A DNA stretch of 64,000 nucleotides from Clostridium psychrophilum (GTDB lineage Bacteria > Bacillota > Clostridia > Clostridiales > Clostridiaceae). The notes beneath the pieces are model-generated. The model made no database searches. It was given only the letters and a program-made list of their open reading frames with translations, and was not told the origin of the DNA. The position numbers and the translations under genes were made by a program. The stretch spans positions 31,553-95,552 of the forward strand of contig NZ_JAHLEC010000004.1 of the NCBI RefSeq assembly GCF_018861705.1, in the 5' to 3' direction. Below, piece by piece: positions 25,601-35,025 of the stretch. Each line of letters starts with the position of its first letter. The stretch's first letter is position 1.

Positions 25601-28600
25601 TAACTGTATATTCTATAGTGTCATTAACAGTTGAATATACTTTATTTGCAGATTTTGTTACAGTAATTTCACCAGTAGCAATATAGGTTAAAACAGTATT
25701 GGTAGTTATTGTTACTGGAATTAATGGTTGTTGTGGATCTATTCTATATTGATAGTCTATAGTTGCAAAATTGGGTACAACATTATTTGTTGGCCTTGTT
25801 AAAACAGTAGCGTTAAAAGAAACTGTAGTAGTTCCAAGTGCCACTAAATCAGGTAATGAAAATCCTAGGTTCGGATTAGCAAGTGGGCTAGGAGTTCCAT
25901 TAATAATTACTGAACCTGTATTAAATAAAATATTACTATTTAGTAAATCTGTAAAAAACACACTTAGAGCAGGCGTATTGCCTTCGTTTCTAAGAATAAA
26001 AGAGTAATTTAATATATCTCCAATTTTGGCTGTACCTTTATCTACTGCCTTAGTAGCAGAAACAATAGTATCATTAACATTAACTGTGGTTTGATTAGAA
26101 GTTATTGTTTTTGTTGTTGGGGTACCTAAAGGATCAACGTAGTATGAGAAGGTTGCAGAACCTGTATTTAAAAGGGTTCCACTAGTTGGTATTGAGTTTA
26201 CCGTAACTGTGAATTCTATAGTTGTAAATTGACCAATTCCTATATCACTTAATAAAAAACCAGAATTCGGGTTAAATAATGGCTGATTAACTCCATTTAC
26301 AAACACAGTACCTGTATTAAATGAGGATTCGGCTTGAATAACATCTATGAAAGACATATTTTGTAACACTGTGTTTCCTGTATTGGTTATTACAAAATTG
26401 TACTTTACAACATCTGTTATTCTTGCAAATGTTCTGTTAGCAGCTTTAGTTATAGTTAAATTTCCTAAATTTATAAAGGTGGTTACAGTATTACTTGTTA
26501 CATTACCAATAATTATGACTCCTGATGGGTCTATATTATACTCGTAATTTAGGAGTGAATTATTTGTTACAAAACCAGCAAGTGGAACACTACTAACTGT
26601 TACCTTAAATTCTACAGAAACTGATTGATTTGGAATTATAGTTTCAAGTGTAAACCCTGTATTTGGATTTAAATTTGCTTGAGCTTGACCATTAATCTTT
26701 ACAGACCCTAATATGAAAGTAGTATTTAATCTAGTCAAATCTGTAAAAAGTGTATTTATCAAATTAATATTACCATTATTCTTTATAACCGAAGTATAGG
26801 TTAAGGTATCAGCAACCGTTGCATATATTTTATCTACAGTTTTGGTATTTGTAACAGTAACATTATTTATTGTGGTTGTTACAGTATTACTTGTTATATT
26901 TCCTATAAATTCTGTTCCGCTTGGGTTAATCTTATAACTGTAGGATAGTGTACCACTATTAATTATAGTGTTAGGAGTTGGAAGACTAACTACAGTAACC
27001 TTAAAGGTTATTACTCTTTCTCCACTAGGTGGTATACTGTCTACGCTAAAACCAGTATTCGGATCAAGGCCAGGTTTTGAAACATTATCAATCACTACAG
27101 AGTTTATATTAAAGGTAGCAGCACTTGGAATTATATCTTTAAATATAACATTATTTAAATCCACAGTACCTGTATTAGTAGCTTGAAAAGTGTAGGTTAA
27201 TACCTCACCAATCGTTGCATATAATTTATCTACTGCTTTTGTGAAAGTTACTGTAGCAACATTTACTACTGTAGTAACATTATTACTAGTTATTGTTTTG
27301 CTTATTGGTGGTGCTAGAGGGTTAAATAAATAATCAAATATTACGGAGCCGTTATTTATTAGAGTATTAGGTGATGGTACAAAATTTACTAGTGTATTAA
27401 AACTTAAAGAAACTACCTGCCCTGCTGTAAGTGAGCCTAAAGTAAATCCAAGCTCTGGATTATAGGTTGGTTTTGGCAAACCATTTATTATAACCGTACC
27501 TGGTATAAAACTAGACCCTATAGGGATAACATCAAAAAAGTTTGTATTTGTAGCTGTTACATTACCAATATTTGATACATTAAAAGAATAAGTTAAAGTA
27601 TCACCAATGGTAGCAGAATTTCTATTCACAGATTTTGTAACTCTTAAATTTCCGTTGACAATATTGGTTCTAACTTCATTTGATTTTGCACTATCTGTTA
27701 TAACTTCGCCACTCGGACTTAGCTGATAGGTATAAACCGTATCTGCTGTATTTGCTATAAACCCTGAAGGTGGTACTTCATTTACGCTTACCCCAAATGA
27801 TATTCTAGCAGTATCTCCCGGATTTAAATCACCAATAATAAAACCGGTTCTAACGTCATAACCTGGATAATTAATTCCATTTATGAAAACTGTTTGTGGA
27901 TAGAACGTTAAAAAGGAAGACAAATCATCTCCAAATTTAACATTTCTTAACGTTACAGTACCTGTATTTACAATAAACGTAGAGTAAGACATGAAATCCC
28001 CAACTACTGCATAATCTTTATCTACAGTCTTGGTAAAAGTATAGCTCGCAACATTAATTATAGTTTGTACTGTATTACCTGTAGTCGTTGTAGTAATACT
28101 AACACCATTTGGGTCTGGCTTAAAGGAATAAACAAGCTCAGCAAAGTTAAGAACAACATTAGGAATTGGAACACTATTAACTAGAGCTTTATAAGTTACT
28201 ACAACTGTGTTTCCAAAGCATATTGTTCCCACGCTAAATCCGACATTTGGGTTAAAACCAGGTTGTATAACTCCATTTATAGCAACACTATTTGGGATAA
28301 AAGAGGTTCCATTTTGTATTCTAGATAAAAATATAGTATTAAAAGCATCTATATTTCCTGAATTAGTTATCGCCACTGAGTAATATAAAATGTCCCCTAT
28401 TGTAGCATAAGGTTTATCTACTGTTTCAATAAGATCTACTTTTACAAAGTTTGCTATTGTAGTTACTGTATTAGAATTTATTTCTGCATCAATCTCCGGT
28501 GAGCCTGGTTGAACTTGATATCTAAATGGCACATTAGCAGTATTTTCTATAACTTTATTGGGATTTATAGCATTTACTAACATTTGATACTGAATATCAG

Positions 28601-30704
28601 TTGATTGCTGTGAGGGAATTGAATTTATAACAAAACCAGTAAAAGGATTTAAAGTAGGTTTTGGTACACCATCTATTGTAACTGTTCCATTTACAAATGT
28701 TTGACCATAAACAGGTGGTTCAATTACATTTACATTTGTAGCCGTTATATTACCTATATTTGTTAAATTTAAGTTATAGGTAACAATTTCGCCTACCTCA
28801 GGATAATCATTACTGGTACATCTTGTAGCAACAATATCTGTAAATTGTATTTTAATTGGTAATATATTACTAAATATAGTTCTTGTTATAGGGAATGGGA
28901 ATGCAGGATTAATAGTAGTAAATGTAACTCTAGTTGAATTATCAACTATTGTTGATGGCGGTAATGATAAAATATCTACAGAAAATATTATTCTTATAGA
29001 ACCACTAACAGGTATATCAGAAAGTGAAAATCCGCTGTTAGGATCTAAGGTTGGTTCTGATATTCCATCTATAGATACAGTCCCTGTAACAAAAGAGCTA
29101 TACTTACTTATAATATCTTGAAATAAAACACTTGTTACTGGGACCGTACCAGTATTTTTTACATCAATAGTATAATTTATCCTATCTCCAACTAAAGCAG
29201 TTTGAGTAGAAGAGGTTTTTACTACGGATATTGTTGCTGAAATTACATCTATAGTTATAACTTTTGTTGTCCCATAATTTGTTGTTGTAGGTGATCCTGA
29301 GCCAGATATAAATGAATAATTATAATCTACATATCCGTTTACGGTTTTACTCACAGGAAGAGAATTTACTCTTACTGAAAAAAGAACATTTGCAACTCCA
29401 GTTGGATCAATGGTGCCAATGTTAACACCTCTTGTTATATCCGCTCCTGGACTTACTACCCCATTTACCGTAAAAGAATTTGGAATATAAGAACAAGAAG
29501 AATCTAATATAGTAGATAAAATAAAGTTATTGGCAGCACTTTTACCAAGGTTGCTTATTTTTACTGAATATATTAATTGCTCTCCAACTTGGACTTTACT
29601 TGTGCTCTTTCCGTCTGGGTCATAAATATTAAAATCTACTATTATATCTGGAGCTATTGCATTTACAGAAGTAGCAGTCTCAACAATCATAACGCCATCA
29701 ATAGTTCCACTTTCAGTTAATTGCACAGCTAACTGATTCTGATTTGTAACCAAAGAATTACTAAAGTTTATATTTGTTAAATCCCACTTATTTCTTCCCC
29801 CTGTAACTTGAGTAGGAACAAAACCATCATGATTCTTATTACCATTTGTACCACTAATATTAATAAGGCCCACGTTAGTGTCTATTGGGTTACAGATATT
29901 AATTTGTCCAGGGAAAAAGCTATTATATGGATTATTTGGAGAAGTTCCTGGATTTGGATTTGGTTCACCTACAGGATTTCCCTCTACAGTTAAATTTGCA
30001 AAGGATGGACCAGTTTTTAAAGTTTCTACTCCATTAAGAGGCTGTCCATTTGCACAAGCAAAAATTATATTACCCTTCAGATCAGTTTCATCACTAGAGG
30101 TAGCAAATCCTGTGATTGTTGTTTGAAATGGAGTAGTGTTAGTAGCAGGCCCTATTCCAGATAAAAAGATTATTTTTTTTGGAACAAAAACATCATTTCT
30201 ATAAACAACAGTTAATGTCCACCCGGCTCTAGTAGAGGACAGACCTGATAGTGGCAAACTAGTTGGAATAGCTGATACAATATAGGTTCCACCTAAAGAT
30301 GCCTTAATTATATTTGTTACATTTGTACTTCTAAATCTATCAATATTACCAGATGCATCTGTATAATTCTCTGTATTTTGTGGAGAAATCTGATTTATAC
30401 CTAGAGGCGTAGTAAATGTTATAGGGTTATCTTGTATACTTCTAACATCTAATGACCCTGGAACATCAGATCTAACCGTAGAATACCATATTAATTCTGC
30501 ATAAAGTATTGTGCTATCTCCCAAAATGCTTATAGTCCCATTACTACCAGCTGCTGCCCAATTTCTTGTAGTAGTGCCAGCGACTGTTATCATATCAGAT
30601 GTGTTATCATCTATAGTTGTTGAATCACCACAAATCACTAAACTATTGCCAGTAGCATTTATAATTGCCTTATCAATGGCTGAAAAACGATTAATTAGTG
30701 TCAA
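22626..30704 (-). CDS. Giant DUF11-repeat surface protein (2692 aa)
   Basis: The start is a TTG at 30704, with AAGGAGGT eight bases upstream; an in-frame ATG nine codons earlier would place the ribosome site inside the gene. The first ~355 residues form a different domain (SAIDKAIINATGNSLVICG, AELIWYSTVRSDVPG, NHDGFVPTQVTGGRN), of the kind often seen at the head of DUF11 surface proteins. The rest is about 17 tandem domains of ~134 residues with the pattern KxVDKxYATxGDxLTYT, NTGNVxxxNVxFxD, FxxGSVxINGxxxPxxNPNxGF, and SNTVTTxIN. No signal peptide or cell-wall anchor. Likely a long beta-solenoid-like fibre of the spore surface, inferred from the neighbours. Confidence 0.85.
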   Translation of the reverse strand: MTLINRFSAIDKAIINATGNSLVICGDSTTIDDNTSDMITVAGTTTRNWAAAGSNGTISILGDSTILYAELIWYSTVRSDVPGSLDVRSIQDNPITFTTPLGINQISPQNTENYTDASGNIDRFRSTNVTNIIKASLGGTYIVSAIPTSLPLSGLSSTRAGWTLTVVYRNDVFVPKKIIFLSGIGPATNTTPFQTTITGFATSSDETDLKGNIIFACANGQPLNGVETLKTGPSFANLTVEGNPVGEPNPNPGTSPNNPYNSFFPGQINICNPIDTNVGLINISGTNGNKNHDGFVPTQVTGGRNKWDLTNINFSNSLVTNQNQLAVQLTESGTIDGVMIVETATSVNAIAPDIIVDFNIYDPDGKSTSKVQVGEQLIYSVKISNLGKSAANNFILSTILDSSCSYIPNSFTVNGVVSPGADITRGVNIGTIDPTGVANVLFSVRVNSLPVSKTVNGYVDYNYSFISGSGSPTTTNYGTTKVITIDVISATISVVKTSSTQTALVGDRINYTIDVKNTGTVPVTSVLFQDIISKYSSFVTGTVSIDGISEPTLDPNSGFSLSDIPVSGSIRIIFSVDILSLPPSTIVDNSTRVTFTTINPAFPFPITRTIFSNILPIKIQFTDIVATRCTSNDYPEVGEIVTYNLNLTNIGNITATNVNVIEPPVYGQTFVNGTVTIDGVPKPTLNPFTGFVINSIPSQQSTDIQYQMLVNAINPNKVIENTANVPFRYQVQPGSPEIDAEINSNTVTTIANFVKVDLIETVDKPYATIGDILYYSVAITNSGNIDAFNTIFLSRIQNGTSFIPNSVAINGVIQPGFNPNVGFSVGTICFGNTVVVTYKALVNSVPIPNVVLNFAELVYSFKPDPNGVSITTTTTGNTVQTIINVASYTFTKTVDKDYAVVGDFMSYSTFIVNTGTVTLRNVKFGDDLSSFLTFYPQTVFINGINYPGYDVRTGFIIGDLNPGDTARISFGVSVNEVPPSGFIANTADTVYTYQLSPSGEVITDSAKSNEVRTNIVNGNLRVTKSVNRNSATIGDTLTYSFNVSNIGNVTATNTNFFDVIPIGSSFIPGTVIINGLPKPTYNPELGFTLGSLTAGQVVSLSFNTLVNFVPSPNTLINNGSVIFDYLFNPLAPPISKTITSNNVTTVVNVATVTFTKAVDKLYATIGEVLTYTFQATNTGTVDLNNVIFKDIIPSAATFNINSVVIDNVSKPGLDPNTGFSVDSIPPSGERVITFKVTVVSLPTPNTIINSGTLSYSYKINPSGTEFIGNITSNTVTTTINNVTVTNTKTVDKIYATVADTLTYTSVIKNNGNINLINTLFTDLTRLNTTFILGSVKINGQAQANLNPNTGFTLETIIPNQSVSVEFKVTVSSVPLAGFVTNNSLLNYEYNIDPSGVIIIGNVTSNTVTTFINLGNLTITKAANRTFARITDVVKYNFVITNTGNTVLQNMSFIDVIQAESSFNTGTVFVNGVNQPLFNPNSGFLLSDIGIGQFTTIEFTVTVNSIPTSGTLLNTGSATFSYYVDPLGTPTTKTITSNQTTVNVNDTIVSATKAVDKGTAKIGDILNYSFILRNEGNTPALSVFFTDLLNSNILFNTGSVIINGTPSPLANPNLGFSLPDLVALGTTTVSFNATVLTRPTNNVVPNFATIDYQYRIDPQQPLIPVTITTNTVLTYIATGEITVTKSANKVYSTVNDTIEYTVSIKNTGSVNATNMSFKDLVPGSTSFITGSVIVNGVIQNTYNPNVGFPLPDLIPNAINLVSFAIKVDSLPISGTIINTAAVTFSYQLTPTDPTVTITTNSNSVTTFINLGKLVITKSVDKDYATLENILAYTITLQNVGSVTTSNIFFQDIIQANALFNSGSVVINGVSSPTLNPNTGFSLADIAEAIITTVSFTVTVKSVPLNSIIYNTANANYSYYIDPSDPLINVSDQSNTVATQINLGKLTVTKAVSLAYATPGDTLDYTVNVVNSGNVTAASVNFRDVIPTGATFVTDSVTINGVIQPGLDPFNSFTLGTISAGDSAIVGFKAIVTSVPVPSLISNIANITFTYRINPAGPDIINQTNSNVATTQINLGQLTLTKSVDKTYATLNDILTYTVVVANTGNVDALNAVFLDNLQSDVTFNTGSVTINGQSYVDYDPNVGFNLGTIPTLGSLIVSFKVTVTTVPTQITVLNYAITTFNYKIDPNGQDYTKSTRSNTVLTYIRFASLKLAKTVDLTYATIGNTLNYTVVVTSTGNTAVNQLFFIDILSNGATFNTGTVIVDDIPRPTFDPIVGFNLPDLISGNTSTIKFTATVTSLPVPPVVTNYATANGVYKIDPAGPNYQISATSNTTSTSVNVGNISIVKSVNKLYANVLDTLTYTNTITNTGNVTASNVIFTDNLQQEVSFVGGTVRINGVVNPLLDPTVGIPLNNLGPAQVVIVEFDVRIDSLPLPPIVSNTSQVQFSYKIDPNGSIIIKTNFSNTVTTNVVLGQLTATKLVDKSIATLGDILTFTINTINTGNVIASNVMFYDTPSVGATFNLGSVLVNGVPQINFNPTVGFSLGDIGVGRVVNVIFTATVTSVPVSSKVTNEATLTFKYLVDPKEPPFSKTTFSNITTTNIALGKLSVTKAVDKAFATIGENLTYTIVITNIGNVDATNVIFLDPTPANVVFVIGSVTVNGTPQPTYNPAAGFPLNTIKPGEIVTVVYKVQVII

Positions 30705-30754
30705 TTTTATTGACCTCCTTGATATTATCATCGTAATTTATACGTGATGATATC

Positions 30755-30789
30755 ATAATATTGAATAATTATAAATTATTCAATATTAT
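30755..30789. promoter_or_regulatory. Perfect 16-bp AT-only palindrome
   Basis: ATAATATTGAATAATT and AATTATTCAATATTAT flank the three-base loop ATA between divergent DUF11 genes. It lies in or at the 5' leader of the 2692-aa gene. With almost no G or C it is a poor terminator; an operator, cruciform or mRNA-end stabiliser is possible. Confidence 0.6.
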
Positions 30790-30813
30790 GTTATGAAATC
30801 TATGATATATAGT
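30787..30813 (-). promoter_or_regulatory. Possible sigma-K promoter of the 2692-aa gene
   Basis: On the minus strand AC (30813-30812), 16 bases, then CATAACATA (30795-30787) fits the sigma-K form AC, N16, CATAnnnTA. It is about 85 bases before the TTG start and overlaps the palindrome edge. AT-rich sequence makes chance matches common. Confidence 0.3.
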
Positions 30814-30824
30814 TACAATTTAAG

Positions 30825-30860
30825 TTTAATCATCTGCTGGGTCGCTAAAATGTCGTTAAA
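30825..30860 (-). repeat. TTTAA-ended repeat, short copy F
   Basis: On the minus strand it begins TTTAACGACATTTT and ends AGCGACCCAGCAGATGATTAAA, 36 bases. These are the left and right ends of the longer family members with the middle missing. Confidence 0.7.
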
Positions 30861-30932
30861 GATGAACCGTAATTAAGAACGAGAATATATTAATTGTAAT
30901 CAAAGCTTATTCGAAAATTAAGGAGAGATATT

Positions 30933-33900
30933 ATGGCCTCTGATATTTTAAATGTTACTGTAGACAAAACCGGAAATATTCCAATAATTTTAGGTGGGAC
31001 AACTAATTTTACAATAAGTATTAAAAATCTTAGTACAAGCATTAGATTATATAATTTAACTATATTTATAACTACACCAGATGGATTAACTATTAGTACT
31101 GCTTCTCAAAGCATCACATCTTCCGTAAAAACTCCTGATGGTGGGTATTCTTATTCCTGGGTAAATTTAAAAGATTTAGCACCTTTAGAAGTTAATTATA
31201 CTTTTAATGTAACTGTAAAATCAGGAACAAAATTTATAAATGGTACAACTATTCCTTTTGGATATATTTTTAATGGATTTAGTGTAAATTGTCAAGTAGA
31301 TACTATGCCAAGAGGTATTTATAATATAGGAAATCAAAAAATTACTAGCGGTATTGTAATGAGCTTTAAGGCAGTAAGATTTTATAGTACAATTGGTACT
31401 CCTTCAAAAGTACTCAAAGGTGCAGGAACTTCTATATTATTAAATGACTATTCTAAGGTATATACCGCTAGCTGCAATTTAACTAACAATACTATTAGCA
31501 CATCACTAGTAAATGTAACTATACTTCTTCCAGATGGAATTAGGTATATAGGTAATATATCTAATTCTGGTACTGATGCTAGCCTTTTTAGAAATCCTAC
31601 CATTAGTACTGTGCTTATTGATAATAAATTATATACTCAAGTTTATTTCGGTGGAGTAGTATTATCATTAAGTAGTAATACTATAGTAAATTTAAATTAC
31701 GCAGTATGGAATAAATACAATGATAATACAGGAAATTTAATATATCACGGGACCACATTTAAGCTTCTTATTACTATGATTTCTACAGAAGATAGTGTGA
31801 GTAATGACGTTAGTTTTAATGCAATGGATTTAATTATTACTACTTCTGTAAATAAAGTTACAACGGATGTACAACAAAGTATACAATATACCTATGTATA
31901 TTCTGTATGTCAATATTATGATATTAAAAATATTGTAGTTAATTATCTACTACCAGATGGAATTAGCTATGTATCTAGTTCTACGCCACCTACATCTGCA
32001 ATAGAGAACCCCACTCTTAAGGGTTTTGAATTGATTTATAATTTCCCCTTAGCTGTAAATAACTCTCAAGCTACTGTAACAATAAATGCTAAAGTAGATA
32101 GTTATTATAGATATAAATTAAGTGGCACTATACCATTACCTGTTGTTGCGTTTGATAACTTTAGAAGCATTGCAAATATTTCTGGAACTCTAATTCAACT
32201 TTTAAGCACCGTTACAGATAATGCATCTGCAAGTTGTAATATAAGTATTGGTAAAATAACAAAAACGTTTTTAAAGGGCTACTACCAAAACGGCGTTGCA
32301 AAAACTTTTAATACTTTAGCACCAGGCGATTTAGCAGAATATAGATTAACCTACGATTCTAGCACCTTGATAGCTATACAAAAGCAAGTATTCTTAGATG
32401 ATTTTTTCCCACTCTCAGCTAACCCTATAGATAATATTGTATATTCTTTTACTGGATATAAACCCTTCGGACTTACTCCACTGTTAACTGATCCTCATGG
32501 AGTAAGCTTTAATTATGGAGATATTCCAGGAAAATCTTTAATTACGATAACATTTAAAGTTCCAATAAAGATATTAGGGTCACCTAGCCAAAATAATAAT
32601 TTATTTAAACTTAGTGGAAGTAATACTGAGGGGTCCGCTTATAGTAGTAGATCGCAAGTGCTGATAAATATAGGAACTCCAAATATACAATTGACAAAAT
32701 CGGTCACTGGTACAAACCCATCTTCTATAAAAGCAGGAGAAATCTATTCCTACACTGTTAAAATTACAAATACAAATACTTTAGGAACAGAAACAGATGC
32801 TTTCAACTTTCAACTTACAGATAGTTTGTCCGAGTGGTTTACCATTAATCAAAGTTCTATTAATATTACTGGAACGGGTAGCTATAAAACTCCTTATGTA
32901 GATGCACTTGGAATTCAACTATATATAAACAAACTAGCCCCAGGACAAAGTTTAACATTAAATTATAATGTTACTATAAATAATAATCTTGCGCCAGGCA
33001 TTACTATTATAACAACGGCAACAAATACAAATCCATACTCGCAGCAAGATGACCCAACCAGTTATCAATATACAAATCAAAATAAAAGTGCTTCAGTCAC
33101 TATACTTTCACCAACTATTACTCTAACAAAATCAAATAATTCTTCTTTATTCAAGGTTAATTCAATAATCACCTATACTATTACTATGACCATTCCACAA
33201 GGGACTTTAGTTTATGATGCTTTTGTAAAAGATGTTTTACCTAGTGGTGGACAAAGTTATACCGGCCCAGCCTACAGAAACGGTATTGTTATAACTCCAA
33301 TTGTGTCAGGAACTTCTGTGACTTTTCCTAGTGAAGGATTTATAGATGGTCTTAACCAGTCAAAGACAATAACCTATATTTTAACTTGTAAAATCACAAA
33401 TTCTAATAAAACCATTGGAGCTACAACCTCGGTTCAAACAAACAATTACCAAGTTCTATATAAACAAAAGTTAAGTGGAGCTTTTATTACCATAAGTAAG
33501 AATCTTTCTGTAACAATAAATCACCCTAATATAGTTTTAAATTTAAGCGCAAAAGATCTCACTACTTCTATAATATATACTCAAAATGGAAATATAAATA
33601 CTAATTCTATTATGGAATTTACTTTAACATTTTTAAATAATAGTTCTATTTCTCTTGTAAATGGTAAAGTTGACATTCCATTAAATAATAATTTTTTCTT
33701 TAATTCTATTAATACTACGCTGTTATGTAGCGCATCTTATGACAGCGTTAATAAAAAAATAGTTGTATCAATACCAAGTTTAGGTCCAGGAATTTCAGGT
33801 CTAATTTCATTTACAGTATCTCCCGTGCCAAACCTTAAATCAGGTAGTACAATTACAACTCAAGCTGTTGCAGTACAATACTATAATGACATCTCAACGA

Positions 33901-34340
33901 AAGTTTACAGTGGTGAGAAGAGTAATGCACTTACTTTTAGTTTTGCTCCTGGAGTATCACTTTTACCAACATCTAATAAGATAAATGATTCAACATCCTT
34001 CCAAGTAACTCAGCCAGGATATATAGCCACTATGGCAAATTTATTTGAAAATACCGGTGGTGGATATGATGATTATACTTTAAAAATTAACGCTGTATCA
34101 ATTCCATATACTCTAAGTATAGATAATATCAAAATAGCAGATATCTCCGCAAATATTCCCTATTCTGCTGATTTAGATATAATGAAGAACCTTGCACCAT
34201 CTGCTTTGAGGACCATAACTATTACTTCCCTTATTCCGATAACATCACCACTTGGTGCAAGATATGATTTTGTAATAACGGCTCGATCTAAAACTTCTCC
34301 ATTTCCAGAAAAAGCGGTATTAAATATAGACCCTAATTAA
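30933..34340 (+). CDS. DUF11-type surface protein (1135 aa), paralogue of the 2441-aa protein
   Basis: AAGGAGA lies six bases before the ATG. The protein is colinear with the first ~1000 residues of the 2441-aa protein: WVNLKDLAPLEVNY against WINIKDLAPNEIGY; VDTMPRGIYNIGNQKI against VDTLPRGNADPGNVEI; FKLSGSNTEGSAYSSR against AKLSGINTQGFAYSSR; LTKSVTG...SIKAGEIYSYTV against VKTVTG...AIKAGENYTYSV. It ends with a distinct ~150-residue beta-type region. No signal peptide or anchor. It is divergent from the 2692-aa gene and has its own terminator. Spore-surface location is inferred. Confidence 0.8.
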   Translation: MASDILNVTVDKTGNIPIILGGTTNFTISIKNLSTSIRLYNLTIFITTPDGLTISTASQSITSSVKTPDGGYSYSWVNLKDLAPLEVNYTFNVTVKSGTKFINGTTIPFGYIFNGFSVNCQVDTMPRGIYNIGNQKITSGIVMSFKAVRFYSTIGTPSKVLKGAGTSILLNDYSKVYTASCNLTNNTISTSLVNVTILLPDGIRYIGNISNSGTDASLFRNPTISTVLIDNKLYTQVYFGGVVLSLSSNTIVNLNYAVWNKYNDNTGNLIYHGTTFKLLITMISTEDSVSNDVSFNAMDLIITTSVNKVTTDVQQSIQYTYVYSVCQYYDIKNIVVNYLLPDGISYVSSSTPPTSAIENPTLKGFELIYNFPLAVNNSQATVTINAKVDSYYRYKLSGTIPLPVVAFDNFRSIANISGTLIQLLSTVTDNASASCNISIGKITKTFLKGYYQNGVAKTFNTLAPGDLAEYRLTYDSSTLIAIQKQVFLDDFFPLSANPIDNIVYSFTGYKPFGLTPLLTDPHGVSFNYGDIPGKSLITITFKVPIKILGSPSQNNNLFKLSGSNTEGSAYSSRSQVLINIGTPNIQLTKSVTGTNPSSIKAGEIYSYTVKITNTNTLGTETDAFNFQLTDSLSEWFTINQSSINITGTGSYKTPYVDALGIQLYINKLAPGQSLTLNYNVTINNNLAPGITIITTATNTNPYSQQDDPTSYQYTNQNKSASVTILSPTITLTKSNNSSLFKVNSIITYTITMTIPQGTLVYDAFVKDVLPSGGQSYTGPAYRNGIVITPIVSGTSVTFPSEGFIDGLNQSKTITYILTCKITNSNKTIGATTSVQTNNYQVLYKQKLSGAFITISKNLSVTINHPNIVLNLSAKDLTTSIIYTQNGNINTNSIMEFTLTFLNNSSISLVNGKVDIPLNNNFFFNSINTTLLCSASYDSVNKKIVVSIPSLGPGISGLISFTVSPVPNLKSGSTITTQAVAVQYYNDISTKVYSGEKSNALTFSFAPGVSLLPTSNKINDSTSFQVTQPGYIATMANLFENTGGGYDDYTLKINAVSIPYTLSIDNIKIADISANIPYSADLDIMKNLAPSALRTITITSLIPITSPLGARYDFVITARSKTSPFPEKAVLNIDPN

Positions 34341-34378
34341 TAAGATAAGATTATATTGTAAAATTCTCTAAAATAAAA

Positions 34379-34406
34379 AACACTCTGATTTTTAAATTAG
34401 AGTGTT
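34379..34406. terminator. Bidirectional terminator
   Basis: AACACTCT pairs with AGAGTGTT, with A6 before and T6 after. Closes the 1135-aa gene. Confidence 0.9.
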
Positions 34407-34484
34407 TTTTATTATTGAATGCTAAAATATACTTCACCTTATGATATGTTTTACCAATACCAATTTAAATTATAATGTCTTATA

Positions 34485-34871
34485 TTAACCTATAGGCAAA
34501 AGTGTCATATCTTTTAGACATTTAAATAGCTTTCCACTATTTACATCAACACAATAAGCATATTCATCATATGTATATTCATTTGTGTTTACCGTGTATA
34601 AATGATAATTTACGCCCTTAATATTTCTTTCTGAGTCATAAAGAATATGTAAGTCCGGTTCAAGTCTCACTTTAGATTTTACTATTTCTAAACCCTTTTC
34701 TTTAGATATCTCATAATCAGTTAGTTTATCACGACTAATATTCACAGCCGAACTTTTCATTATATTATTATTTTTTTCAGCCATTACAGTTATCGTTCCT
34801 AAGAAACCTGAAAAAATACTTAAGCTAATTAAGATAAGTGGTATCATCCCTTTTTTTATATTGTTTAACAT
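34485..34871 (-). CDS. Small secreted protein, PepSY-like
   Basis: 128 residues. A Lys-containing N-terminus and hydrophobic stretch (about 9-30) form a probable signal peptide or anchor. The rest reads ISKEKGLEIVKSKVRLEPDLH, then YAYCVDVNSGKLFKCLKD, which resembles a PepSY-type fold (a helix followed by strands ending in a VDxxSGK turn). That reading is tentative. GGAAGGGA precedes the ATG. No clear operon partner; it lies alone between terminators. Function unknown. Confidence 0.6.
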   Translation of the reverse strand: MLNNIKKGMIPLILISLSIFSGFLGTITVMAEKNNNIMKSSAVNISRDKLTDYEISKEKGLEIVKSKVRLEPDLHILYDSERNIKGVNYHLYTVNTNEYTYDEYAYCVDVNSGKLFKCLKDMTLLPIG

Positions 34872-34980
34872 TGATGTCCCTTCCTTTCATATATTTATAG
34901 CCTTCCTAACTGCATATAAACATATACCATATGTCTTGTCCGAGTATTATTAAACGCTTATAAAATTAAGCAAAAATGTA

Positions 34981-35012
34981 CCAAGTCGATAGTTATTTAA
35001 CTATCGACTTGG
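34981..35012 (-). terminator. Terminator of the amidase gene
   Basis: CCAAGTCGATAGTTA pairs perfectly with TAACTATCGACTTGG over a two-base loop; on the minus strand TACATTTTTG follows. Confidence 0.9.
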
Positions 35013-35025
35013 CACATTTAATCCA

